Assembly: GCF_933775445.1 (NCBI RefSeq)
Contig: NC_065877.1
Span: forward strand, 27,342,001 to 27,406,000
Length of the DNA stretch: 64,000 bases
Reading direction: 5' to 3'
Source: Argentina anserina
Lineage: Eukaryota > Streptophyta > Magnoliopsida > Rosales > Rosaceae
This document shows, piece after piece, positions 31,201 through 42,739 of the stretch. The first letter of the stretch is position 1. Every line of letters begins with the position of its first letter. Position numbers and translations under genes: made by a program. The notes below the pieces were generated by a model. It did no database searches and was not told the origin of the DNA. It saw only the letters and a program-made list of their open reading frames with translations.

Positions 31201-33876
31201 TGTAATAACCCGATTTTTTTCAGAGAAATTTGTGGGATTGTTTTTTTTTAATTTATAAAGTTTGTGAAATTCATTAAACGACATTTGGTTGCTTTGCGAC
31301 GTTGAGAAACGAAAAAGGAAACATTATCGGAACTTTTATTTAGAAAAACGTTATGTTTCCACAACGTGAGATCGACTTTTACTCCGTCGCTTGTTTGAGA
31401 AAACTTCCTTCACGAAAGTTGTAGAGCTCGTCGTTACGAGTTTGTGGACATGTCACGCGTCCTAATCAGATGTCGTACGTGAAAGTTATTAACAACAGAA
31501 GTAGTTTCCGATTTTAGAAACGAGTATAAAAAGAAAGTTTTTGAGATTAGGGTTTCCATTTTCGGAAACCCCTCTCTCGCACCCGCCTCCCTCCTTCTCT
31601 CTCTTCCTCCCCGAGCTCTCTCTCTCCCTTTGGAATCTTCACCAACGATCTCGCCAACCAACCCGCCGTGGCTTGCACCGCCCTACCCATTAGCATCGCA
31701 TGGTTCCCCTCTCTAACCCTCGAGCGCGACGATGTCCCTCTCGCCGTCGTGAAGCCCGCGCGACGCCACCAAACTTCTGCATCTTCCGCCGTCGGCCTAG
31801 CTCCATCGCCGGCGAAACCAGGGCACGGAGACCACTCCACCAACACCTCTCTTCTCCCCCGGTGCCATATGTGACAAGATCGGCGATCGAAATCGCGTTT
31901 TGTACCGCCGCTGCTGACCTTCAAATCCGACGGCGTCTCAAGCTTCTCCGGCGACGATCCGACGGTCCAAAAGTCCGATTGAGGTGAGGGTTAGCATATT
32001 TTGATTGTTGTGATGCTTGGTTGTGGATTTTTGGTTGAATTGGTTTGAATTTGTGGAGGATCGGAGAAGGGGGTGGAATGGTGAACACCCCCGCCTTAGG
32101 CGGCGCGTGTGGGGGCGTGCAAAGGCCTAGAGGCGGCGTGAGGCCGTGGGAGGGCAGAGGAAGGAAAATGAGAGGTTTTGGGGCGGCGGTGGCGTGCTAC
32201 GCGCCGGTCTTAGAGACGGCACGTGAGCCCCACGTGCTGCCACAATGAGTGGCGCGTGAGCGCCACGCGCGGTCGCTGGAGGTGGCGCTTGTACCCCACG
32301 TGCCGCCACATGCGGCGGCGCGTGAACAGTATTTTCGAAACAGTAATTTTGTAAAAATTTATTTTTACGTACGATGGATGTAAAAACTAATTTACGTACA
32401 GTAAATGTAAATTTATTTTACGTACGGTAAATATAAATGTAAATTACGTTCAGTAGATGTAAAACTAATTTCGGAAGGGTAAATCGTAATTATGATTTAC
32501 TGAGACAGTATTTACGATTGAATAGTATGCATACGTACTGAAATATGTAATTACTATGTATTTGTATAGTAATACATGAATAGTAAAATACATGAATAGT
32601 ACTTGTGAACATTAATTTCGTAAAAACCAGAAATTTGCTGGACAGTAAAATATTATTACTGTTTCGACATTTATGGTTTTACGTAACGATTCTAAATCCA
32701 CTAGATATCTTTTCAAGATGATCGATACTTTAAGTAAAAGATTCATATTTAGAATCGTGGAATTACGCTCAGATTATAAGGTAAGTAAAATCTCACAATG
32801 ACGAATCTACCCTTGCGGAGATTCAAGAATATGCTAAAGTTTAATGAGTGAACTATGATATGTATTTGATATAATGGATTGTATATGTGTATAAATGGTA
32901 AATAGGTACATATATATGGTTTGCTATATTATATACTATCGTAATTTCCGTTGTGAATAAGTTCATTTTGGTGTTGAGATTTATATATTGAGCATGTTGA
33001 TTCGATTTGTACAATATAATGTGATGATTATTGTATGTGATTTTAACGTGGAGTTGTTAAAACGTTTTTTTTGTCTTCGTACGTGTTTATGTCTTCGGAC
33101 GTGTAGTCGTCTTCGGACGTGTTTTTGTCTTCGGACGTGTTGGCATGTCAGAACCTAGCCTTTGGCCGAGCGAAAGTTATAATACAATTAGAGCTCTAGT
33201 CTGTCTGCTAAGGTACTGCATAAGAGGTAACAGATGGGTTATCGGCTTATGAGTACCCATATTTTTGATATTGGATCGCAAGTGGTTGTCCAATGTCGGT
33301 GACGTACTACATGAGGGGTAACAGAGGTGTGCCAGCACTCATGAGTACCCGTATTATAAATGCATTTGGGTAAACAGAGGGGTTGCCCAATTTCTCATGA
33401 GTATATAGGCCGTCTAATGAGTCATGAGTGCATTTATAATTGATGTTTTGTGGATTTTCGTATATATTTTTATGCAAGTTGTATTTGTTGTTTTACTCAT
33501 ACAAGCTGCAAAGCTTACCGGGTTTGTGTTTACAATCCTGGTGCACCTATTCGATGGTGTAGGGGATAATTCCACAGGTGTGGATTAGCGGAAATCGACG
33601 GACCACTCTGAGGACTCGAAGATGTTGTTATCCTATTTTGTGGTGAGAATTTTGTGTGGATATTTGTGAGGATTTTGTGAGGATTTATACATTTCCATTT
33701 GTTATAATGTCGAATTATAAATTTGGTTTATAATAATCGGTTTGGCTGAGTTGTATTTTGAAGTCAGAAATGATCCGTTGTGGCATTAAAATGATTTCAA
33801 TTTTATTGAGATTGTTTTAGAGTTTTTCATGACTTCGAAATTTGAGTTTCGTACTCTAAATTTTGGGGTCGTGACA
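31201..33876 (+). repeat. Solo LTR of a Ty3/Gypsy-like element
   Basis: A 2676-base unit beginning TGTAATAACCCGATTTTT and ending GTCGTGACA, flanked by the 5-bp duplication AAAGT (31196-31200, 33877-33881). No internal gag-pol remains, so it is the product of LTR-LTR recombination. It shares its start, end and internal motifs with 44922-49741 and 46271-48822. Inside are a GC-rich block (31560-32330), TTACGTACGGTAAATG-type repeats (32365-32470), four TCTTCGGACGTGTT units (33073-33144) and GAGTACCC repeats. Open frames in the GC-rich block are not supported as genes. Long LTRs of this style suggest a chromovirus (Tekay/Del-like) lineage, by memory. Confidence 0.85.
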
Positions 33877-34816
33877 AAAGTTAACTTGGGTTGCTAGCTC
33901 AGATTCAATACTTGCAAGCAAAGTGTGCGTCTGAGCTAATTGAATATGCAAAGCTAAAACCAACCAACTACAACAACAAGAACAAGTAGTGAGATTGAAA
34001 AGAAGATATTATCCAAGTTGATACCTAATCATTGAGCATAATCACAAATTAGCAGTGGGAGTGTGGGACGCTTTAGAGAATTAGAGGCAAAGTTGGGTTC
34101 TTCTACCATGAAGAAGCGCATCGGCGTTCGACACTTGGTTTTCCGGCAGATTTGAAATCGACGATCTCAAAGTCTAATTTGTTTTTTTGCGGGTTGTTGT
34201 ATTGTATATATACTTAGGGGCTTTTTGGCCAAAATGTTCTGTGGGCTGCAGCCCAAGCGGCCTCCTTACATGGGTCCACCCCTGTTTGTCATGTTGATCG
34301 GTTCGATTACTCAAAATTAACTCAAATTTACAATTTAGCTATTATACATCTCTATTACTATGGTGTAAATTGTAGAATATGCATTTTATTTTTTCAATCA
34401 GGGCAATTTTGATTTCTAGTAAATAAACTTATGTTATGTACTAGCTTTGAGATTTTCTCATGACCTCTTGTCTACTGATTATAAAATCATATGATTTTCT
34501 TCAAAAAAAAAAGTTATTGAATTCATGTTGCAGTAGGTTAAATATTGCTACCGTCTATCAACTAGTCATCTTAGTTTTGGTGGATGACCTTACTGTCAAT
34601 TTTTCTTAATTTCTAATTCTCCTTTTTTTTTTGAAAAGAATTTCTAATTCTCTTTAGTTGAGTAAGGGTGGTTTATAATTGTACACCTTGCTTAAATGCT
34701 TAATTATATAACATAGCGATTTTTTTTTTCAATTAGGCAAGCATTTGTGGTTTTATCAGCAATATCAGATGGAATATCAAACCAATATATCAAAAAATAT
34801 ATCCAATCATCTAACT

Positions 34817-34980
34817 TGTTATAAATATTATTATATGTGTGATTGTCCACGTAATTACTCATTAGTTATGTATTTTGACGTAAACTCTATCTCTATATAA
34901 AGATACTAATGAAAATGAATGTGTAGATTTTTCACCTCCTCTCAATTCTTCTCTCTTCAACTTTTCTCCATTTTACGACA
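34817..34980 (+). repeat. 5' LTR of Copia C
   Basis: Matches 38015-38170 with substitutions. Shared words include TAGATTTTTCACCTCCTCTC and CTTTTCTCCATTTTA. Confidence 0.85.
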
Positions 34981-35724
34981 AGTTATCAATCAACACAACT
35001 CTACCTTTGAGTTGATAACACTAAAACTCTAGAACACTAAAAACTATTTTTTGCCATCGCTCATTTTTTTCTCCTTGCTAATTTTTTTTCTCTCAGAAAC
35101 TCGATGACGTTCTAGAAATTTCTTGGTGCAACAGTTGTTGCTATTTGACCATGATTATCATGATCTATGAGTCCTTTTGTGATTGAATTTCTCTAATAAC
35201 CTGTATATGTTTGATTCTCTAGTTCTTATATTATATAAGTATGTGTGCAAACTGCTTCGATTGGCTTTAGCAACCTCTTATATAATTAGTACGTGCATCA
35301 TGATATATATACTTGCTTCTTCATCAATATACACAATCTAATAGGTCCTCGTTTTTGCCTCGCTATGCATGAGACAATTTATGAGAAATCTAATATCTTG
35401 CTTTGATATTACTCTGCAAGTCTATGGCTTCAATCTGTTTTACTAATCAATAGTTCCTCTAACGCATTAGTTATAGCCTAAATTATATCATTCTGATCTT
35501 TATCATATTTTCTTCCTGTATGATAACTAATCACCCGTAGCCTACATCTTCATATGCAAATGAGATCCAGACCAAGGTACAATTTATTCTTTACTTTTCA
35601 GGTCTGAATCAGGATTTGATTTTATCTTCTTACCTTCTATTAGACAATTAGATATAATTAATTGATATTTACGTCTGTTTTCAATCCTTACTAATTCTCA
35701 ATCATGTTTTGTTAATTATGAGGG

Positions 35725-36285
35725 CCAGAAGTTCCTCGAGATTTTGATTGTGCCTTCAACATTTTTAATTTGCCAGGGCCAGAAGATCCTTATAGCAATA
35801 TATAATTGAGTATGTGAACTCATCTATCTTTTATCCTTTTAAATCATACGAGGGCCTAAAGTTCCTCACCTTATTTGATAATATGTTATTGTGATAACAA
35901 AAATGATCATACATGTGAAATAAATCAGGCCAAAAGTTATGTGTATTTTTTTCATCAATGGAACCAGAAGTTTCCAATGTTAGTTTCCTATAATTCTTTT
36001 TGTTCCCTGCAATTTTCTTATTTTGTTATGTAATTTTCATTACAGTTTTATATTTTGATTCATTTTTATAATTTATATGGGCTAGCAATCCTAAGTTCTA
36101 ATGAAAACAACTTAAACCTAAAGTTTTGAGTATAAAATATATACAAGTTACAGTGAGCCTGAAGTTTCACTTTAGCCGAGCCTGAACTTTCGATCATCAA
36201 ATTTATTTGAACACGAATTTCAATATGCGAATTATAAGAACGATTAGTTCTAACAGGATAAAAGTGAACCTGAAGTTTTTGATTA
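35725..36285 (+). repeat. Periodic GCCAGAAGTTCC-type motif array in Copia C
   Basis: About ten degenerate occurrences of a (G)CC(A/T)GAAGTT(C/T) word at irregular spacings of 20-100 bases (around 35727, 35776, 35850, 35928, 35963, 36112, 36156, 36178 and 36267). The frame is not open, so this is a diverged minisatellite-like array of unknown role. Confidence 0.6.
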
Positions 36286-38014
36286 CACATCATTAATGGC
36301 TCTAGAAGAGCACATATTATTCACTCATTGCATCAAATGCCTTCAATTTTAGGTAACCGGTTGTGTCCTCTTTTGTTTCCCCAATTGTGTGGAATCAATT
36401 ACCGTAATTCGCAAGCATCAATGTAATGAGATACTCCTATAACCATGAGGGGGAGAAAGATTATTCTTGAATAACAACATGAATTGGTGTGAGATATTTA
36501 TCTAACTCCCACAAGCATGTGTGCCTAAGTGACATAATTCTCATGAAGAGAATGTTATTCATCAATGTCTCAATCCTAGTATGGATATTCATGAATTACA
36601 TTTTCTTGACCTTAAAATTGGTTTAGGTCGCCACCAGCCAATTAATTAATTTTTTCGCTCGAAAATAGTGCTAGATATAGGTGCATTTGTATTGCGCATG
36701 GGAATAAGACAATATTCCCGCCGTTATGGGGAGGAACGACTACTGTCATTTATACATGCCTTATAATGCTTTGTATGAGACTAAGTAAAAGATCCACATT
36801 CGCTAGATAGATGATTGATATTTGTCTTTGAAGTGACAATGTTTGGGTACTCAAATCAATAAGCTTATAAAGGATAATGCATGCATATAAGAATGTCTGG
36901 GATCTATAAATGATGATCATCGATGATAATTTACATGGTAGCTACCAAAGATTATTAAGAGTTGTATTAATGTTATTCTACATTTCATTATGAATGTCGA
37001 CAAAGTATATCTATTGGCCAAATTGGAAAGAAGCGATTCCAATTAAACTAAATACCTGAAACGAGATGAGATACCTAAACCTGTAACACGATACAAATGG
37101 ATGTTTACTATAGTGAAGCTAAATCACTATGACGCTAAGTCTAATATAAAGGCATGATTGTAAAAATCTTCCTTGATAGGAATGACACTTCTTCTATAAG
37201 TACAATGTTACTTGCTATATTAACAAGAGACTTATGATACATTGCCATCGTATGCTTTGAAGATCTTAAAAGATACATTGTTACGAGCAAATTTTCCAAA
37301 AGTGTCAATATAAACTTATCGCTCACAAAATCTTTATAGAAATCATGGAATCTTGGAGTCTAAAGGTGGCTCAAACATACTCATTCTGTTATAGTTGACG
37401 CGGCCCAATTGTCTCAATAAGTACTATGTTAAGACCACAAAATTCAAATTTGACTCATGATCATTATGTTGCAACATATTCTAACTTTTGCATTTACTCA
37501 GAGCTCTTGAAGAGATCAGATATATGAGACGTATCAATACACAAAGATATTGATCATTAATCCTTGATGTGTCATGATAATTTTTTCAATGCTTCCAACC
37601 ATACAAAGATAATTATATCAGTGTATGTTGTTTACTATTACTTTGTATGAATTGAGCATGTTGTTTATAACCTTATGAGGTGACACTTATTTATAATCGG
37701 TGATACTTTAACTTTGCATGTATGAAAATTTGTGATGTGTCTTTAGATGCAATGCACACATGGTCTCATTATAGTGACATACATGTTGAACTGGTTTACA
37801 TGGTGTTTCAAGTTTGCGATAATCCGAAGGAGGTTCTTATGAGGGGAGCATCCAGAAGTATGTCACCTAGGACATAATGCACTTTGTGCTTTTTTTCTCT
37901 TTTAACCAAAGTTACTTTTATCCCATTGGGTTTTTGTTACCCGGTAAGATTTTTAATGTGACAACACTAAGTGCGTCCAACATCATCATTCATTTGTGGA
38001 CATCCAAATGAGAG

Positions 38015-38170
38015 TGTTATAAATATTATTATTATATGTGTGGTTATCCACATAATTACTCATTAATTATGTACTTTGACTTCTACGTAAAGAGGCTAAT
38101 AAGAATGAATGAGTAGATTTTTCACCTCCTCTCAACTCTTCTCCCTTCATCTTTTCTCCATTTTATGACA
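38015..38170 (+). repeat. 3' LTR of Copia C
   Basis: 156 bases, direct repeat of 34817-34980, preceded by ATGAGAG and followed by the TAACT duplication. Confidence 0.85.
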
Positions 38171-38250
38171 TAACTTAAGTTTTCATACATGATATTAAAA
38201 GAAGTCATGGTACTTCATAACTTCAATAACAATTCTCGTTGTGATAATAG

Positions 38251-39249
38251 AGATCTGAAATTTACGCTCTAACTTTTACAAACCACACTCCCAGACCAAT
38301 GGATTTCTCAATCTGCCTCCACTTATTTATCATCTCCTTACTTTCGTTCTTCTATATCTATATTTCTTTTTCCTGGGTATTACAAACACAATTTTCTATT
38401 CTTTCTCAGTCTCAATTTCACTATAACCTCTTAAAGCAGTAATATTTTCATCACTGCAAGTCTGCAATCGATTCTATTTTTCTTTTACGAAACTGAGATC
38501 GATTCTATTGAAACATACTTTAATGGACTCTATGGATAAGGTGGAGTCAGAAACACCGTACCACGACAGCGGACGTCGTCGCTACCACCAGTCCACCACT
38601 ATCAAATTAAATCTTATTCTATCCTTTAAATAAGCAACCTAGATGGCCAAACAACTCCCTTCGAACACTGACCTATCGATTTTTCCAGCGACAAGGAGAA
38701 TGGCAAGACAACAATTGAGATGGTGGAGGAGCAAATGAGGTGATGCGCTTAGTTATGAATAACAGGGGAGGAAGAGACATGCTTTTTCATATGGGGCACC
38801 GTGGCAAAGGAGGAGAGAAGGCTCATTGAAATAATGGGTACATTAATCCCAGATCATCATCGAAAAATCTCAATCAGGAGATGCAAATCATGCAATAGAC
38901 AAACTCATGGAAGAGGAACCAATTTGGAAAAAAGAGAGAGAATACAAAAGGATGGAAGGATCAAATTGACTCTCGGGATGTGACTTATAATCTCATTTCT
39001 TCCTCTGCTTCCCTTTTTGACAAAGTCACTCCCAGGTGGTGCCACCGACACAAGTGATGAATGATGTTGGGGAGTTGATTTCCTTTGTGTTAGCTAGCCT
39101 TTGTAGCTTTTTTCTTGTAATTGTGCTCTTGCCTGGTTGATCGAAGTAATTCTTTTTTGTTAGAGGTATGAATTAGAAGGCAAATAGGGAATTTCAAAGA
39201 TTTTAGAGTGTGGTTTGTAAAACTTAGAGTGCAAATTTCAGTTTTCTAA
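38251..39249. mobile_element. Non-autonomous TIR element (MULE-like)
   Basis: Left end: AGATCTGAAATTTACGCTCT then AACTTTTACAAACCACACTC. The reverse complement of the right end reads CTGAAATTTGCACTCTAAGT then TTTACAAACCACACTC, giving TIRs of about 40 bases. Flanks TGATAATAG (38242-38250) and TAATAATAG (39250-39258) form a 9-bp duplication with one mismatch. No transposase is seen; the interior has only short frames. Confidence 0.65.
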
Positions 39250-39258
39250 TAATAATAG

Positions 39259-39531
39259 TTGGATGTTGATGTGACAGTGAGAGTCAAATAAATATAAGAA
39301 CTAAAAATAAATTCATTATAAATTAGTCAATCAATAATTTCCTGGACAATATTCTAATCTCCAACAATGGTTTAAGGTGTTGCGCCTTCCTTAATCCCAA
39401 ACATAATTTGCAGTTTCGAAGTCCCATCTTAGGATATCGGGCCCTAATATGGCTAAAGGTAAAATCACAATATGGTGGTTGTGTAACTTATGTTGAATTG
39501 TTGATGTGATTTTTACCGCTCTCAAATAGCC
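39259..39531. other. Spacer between TIR element and solo LTR
   Basis: Short AT-rich unique sequence with no recognised feature. Confidence 0.5.
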
Positions 39532-39536
39532 ACTAT

Positions 39537-41541
39537 TGTTAGGTTAATATTAACTTAGTAATGTTTGTCTTATTCTTATTCTTTTTGTATATTTATTTAT
39601 TTCTTATTACGTTTCCTACTCATGCTAGGAAAATGTGCAAATGATCGGAAACACGTCAAAAAGAGTGGATTTAGCGCACATTTTGGACTCGGGTGAAAGT
39701 TTCAAGCCAAAAAGAGCAAATGTGGAGATTTCACAAGAAAACAAAAGTCAACGCCGGAAAATTCCGATTAAACTCCGGCGATGAGAAGGTGGTTGCCGGA
39801 AATAGTGGTGGTTAAAGTCAACAAGTCAATGAAGCATATTGGTGAATTATGAATTGTGAATTTTAATTTGCAATTTAAATTCAAAATATGAGAAAAAAAA
39901 TTAAGGAGACAATTTCAAGAACAAGATCCACAATTTGTGCTCCATGAATTAGGGATTTAAATTTAAAATAGAAAAAGACAAATGAAATGGACAATTTCAA
40001 GAACAAAATCCACAATTTGTGCTTCCACATTTTTCCATCATATCTAGTCATTCATCCCCTATTCCTCTTACATCTCCACCATTCATTTGTGAACTTAAGG
40101 CCTTTAAATACTCTCATTCTTCCCAAATTCGTGCAATCTCCTTCACCACACTAAAACTTCATCATTTCCATAGTTTTAACATAGTTTTCTTAGGCCTAAG
40201 TCATAGATATCAAGTTGTGCAAAGAGAAGTGTAAAGTGTCTTGGGTTTTCACCAAAAACTAAAGATCATTTACACCTTTGATCAATCACAAACTTGTTTC
40301 ATAGATTTGGGTTGAAGTAAAGAGTTGTGATAGTGTGAGGGTTTTACCAAAGTCATACTCACTTCATTCTCTTCATCCTCTACACATCCTCATCCTCAAC
40401 CCTTGTTCTTTGTTCCTAGATTGTGTGGATAAAGTATGATGTTCATGAAGTCCTTCCTTTATTAGAACTCATTAATACCATACTTAGAAGCACTTTCTTT
40501 CTTATTATATCTTTGTGGGTAGTGAACCTTTAGAGGTACGGTTTGGTAATATTTTGTATCAAACCCTTGGTAATCTCTTCTCTCTTTACTCTACTTCTCT
40601 TTTGATGTATTTCATTTTCACGGGTTTGTTGTATTTCATGAGTTGTGAGTAGTTGGATTTGAGGCTAGGCTAGCCCTAGCCAAACTCATGTGCTAATGAA
40701 TTCATTTTACTTTTAATTGATGTTGATGCATGTTGAATCTATGGGTTTCTACACTTAAAATACTTACTAACTGTGTTGCTAGTTTTGTCTCCTAGAAACA
40801 TGTTTAGGTAATTAATGAATCGGAACTTGAACTTGACAACTTCTTGAATCCGTGAGCATTAATAACCTTTAGGTGGTGGCTTAGTGTTTCTTATGGGAAA
40901 TATTAAGTTGCCTGACTTTCTTAACTTGAACTTAATGCTTATGTCATGAGTGTAATTACTCTAAGGGGGTGTTATTCGTGTGGTACATAGCCCACTTGTA
41001 TTATAAGGTAATATAATTGGGACTAAGGTTGTGTGATTTAATTTGGCTCCAAAAGACTTTGTTAAATTGCATGATAGTTGGTTTCTTGGTAACTTCACCA
41101 AAGCACAAGGGAGAAGTTTGTCAAACATGTTTATGCATTAATCTTGAGCTACATTTGTGCATGAGTAAGGTTAGGTGCAATGCCTAAGTCTCTACTCCTC
41201 TTTTGATTCTATTTTTACATTTATCTTTCTTTGTTGTTTTTCTGCAAGAATTAGTTTGCTTAGCTTAATTCTAAAATCAACCAAGTCGATTCACTACCAC
41301 TTGTTAATACCATCTCCATGACTCTTAGCTTTCAAAGGGCTAAGGTTGTGAACTTGTAAAAAGTTAGAATGCATGTTTTTCTAGTTTTTCTTGCAGAAAT
41401 CTAGTTTGAGTTGAGTTTCCCACAATCCCTTAGATACGATACTCTATATTTTCTCTTACTAAAACTTAAACCTCATATAGTTGGGAGTATGTAGTTTCAC
41501 ACATAAATACACATAATCATACTTACGTGATTCAACCAACA
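39537..41541 (+). repeat. Solo LTR, family uncertain (Athila-like style)
   Basis: A 2005-base unit beginning TGTTAGGTTAATATTAAC and ending TTCAACCAACA, flanked by the perfect duplication ACTAT (39532-39536, 41542-41546). No internal coding domain. The terminal TG...CA and 5-bp duplication identify an LTR. The last few hundred bases (GATACGATACTC..., long T/C-rich tracts) resemble Athila/Tat-type LTRs, from memory. Confidence 0.72.
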
Positions 41542-41546
41542 ACTAT

Positions 41547-42200
41547 CTCTGCAAGGAGCATTGCTCTTATATGACGAAACTATTTGTGATTAAAAAAAAA
41601 TTAGATCAGTGAAGTTGACAGATTCACGACGGATTGCACGTAATTGTGCTACTAAGTACCAACATAATTTCTTAGACGTGAACTTCACATCCAGTATCCG
41701 TTTATTTGCTGATTTCAGTTCCTGCAGTCTTTAGGAATAGTTAGACACCTGCTATAGTGCTAATTATCCTCTATTTAATCATTTTGACACAGATGAATGA
41801 ATACGAGTAGTGTGGTCTTAGCTACTCATGAGAAGAGCCAAGGAGCAGAAAACTCCAAAAGAGCGGAGCCAAGTTTGTGGGAGAGCCAGCCAGCCAGCCG
41901 CCAGATGTGATGATTGGGACAGGTGGGTCGACATGTGTACCCCCTTACCCTTACTCTTCTTCACACGTCCCCATTGCCCACTGGATAAGGTCGAAGAAGA
42001 AGAAGACGACGACGACAGTACCAGATCCACCACACACCCACGTTGATGTGTCCCTCTGACCCCGCCACGTGTCATGTGACAAGGATCGTGCATCTCTGTA
42101 CCCCTCTCCTCCCGTCCCTCCTGATGTTTAAAGGACTCTGGGCACCTGAATTCTCCGATGAGTGATTCCGACTATCCGACAGGTATTTGCCGTTGAGCTG
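41547..42200. other. Possible promoter-like spacer with G-box
   Basis: Contains CCACGTGTCA (core CACGTG at 42066-42071), an ABA-response/G-box type word, within a C-rich stretch (42000-42130) followed by CTCCGATGAGTGATTCC. Open frames on both strands here (about 72-91 codons) overlap each other, are low in complexity (poly-Ser, poly-Glu/Asp) and have no known domain. The region may be the remains of a gene promoter; no gene follows. Confidence 0.35.
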
Positions 42201-42214
42201 AAACATGTGGATTG

Positions 42215-42735
42215 ATAGTATTGATAGTCTAAATATCGTTTTCGGTATCATATCGGTCGAGAGGTAAAACGATATATCGGGAGATATATCGGTTTTATTG
42301 GGGATATATCGGTTTTATCGGATTTACTTATTTTCAATATGTACCAAATAAACTAAAAAAACGGTACTAAGTAAACTAAAGAAAATAAATATTTAATTTA
42401 ATAACGATTAAATTACACGAACGACATCTAATAATAAAAATAGGTATTTAAGAATGATTATTTAGACTTAAAATTCATTATATATATTTAAAATATATAT
42501 ATATTTAAAATATATATGAAAAAATATATAAGTTTTTTTAAAAAGGAAATAAATATTAAAAAATTAAACAAAAATTGAAAAAATAATAAAAAAATCAAAG
42601 TTTGACCGATATTTGACCGTTGACCATCATTTTGGCGTTGACGGATAAATTTTGACTGATATGCTCTTATTGTATCAGATTCGAAATATCAGCAATATAT
42701 CGGCGATATCGCTGATACTTCGAACATAGTTCTCA
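42215..42735. repeat. MITE-like repeat with ATATCGG motifs
   Basis: Dense TATATCGG / CGATATATCGG words on the left, mirrored by ATATCGGCGATATCGCTGAT on the right. The outer ends CTAAATATCG and (inverted) CTATGTTCGAAGTATC are similar. The centre is A/T-rich. No clear target duplication, so boundaries are approximate. Confidence 0.5.
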
Positions 42736-42739
42736 CTGA

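Larger units (their letters stand above)
30741..34284 (-). mobile_element. Deleted hAT transposon holding a solo LTR
   Basis: Flanked by CTTGTCAT (30733-30740) and TTTGTCAT (34285-34292), an 8-bp duplication with one mismatch. The right end reads TGGGTCCACCCCTG, and the left begins CAAAGGCCGATC; the inverted match is only partial. A transposase C-terminal relic lies near the left end on the minus strand. Without the 2.7-kb solo LTR nested at 31201 the element is under 900 bases, so most of the transposase is deleted. Confidence 0.62.
34817..38170 (+). mobile_element. Decayed short-LTR Copia retrotransposon C
   Basis: LTRs at 34817-34980 and 38015-38170 start TGTTATAAATATTATTA and end (T/C)GACA. 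The duplication TAACT flanks them (34812-34816, 38171-38175). The interior is only 3 kb and heavily mutated. A reverse-transcriptase trace (WPNWKEAIP ... then CGATACAAATGGATGTTTAC, cf. GYKWVF) is visible near 37010-37110, and a CCCATTGGGTTTTTGTTACC stretch near 37920 resembles Copia 3' ends. No frame is intact. Confidence 0.8.

Noticed and set aside
31547..31987. Overlapping open frames on both strands in the GC-rich part of the solo LTR at 31201
   Set aside because: They lie inside an LTR bounded by a target duplication, overlap on opposite strands, have no known domain and arise from high GC with few stop codons.
36066..36293. A 75-codon minus-strand frame in Copia C
   Set aside because: Antisense to the decayed element, within the motif array, with no homology recognised.
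41818..42093. Opposed frames with poly-Ser or poly-Glu/Asp
   Set aside because: Frames on both strands of a simple GAAGAAGACGACGAC repeat; no conserved sequence and no splice context.
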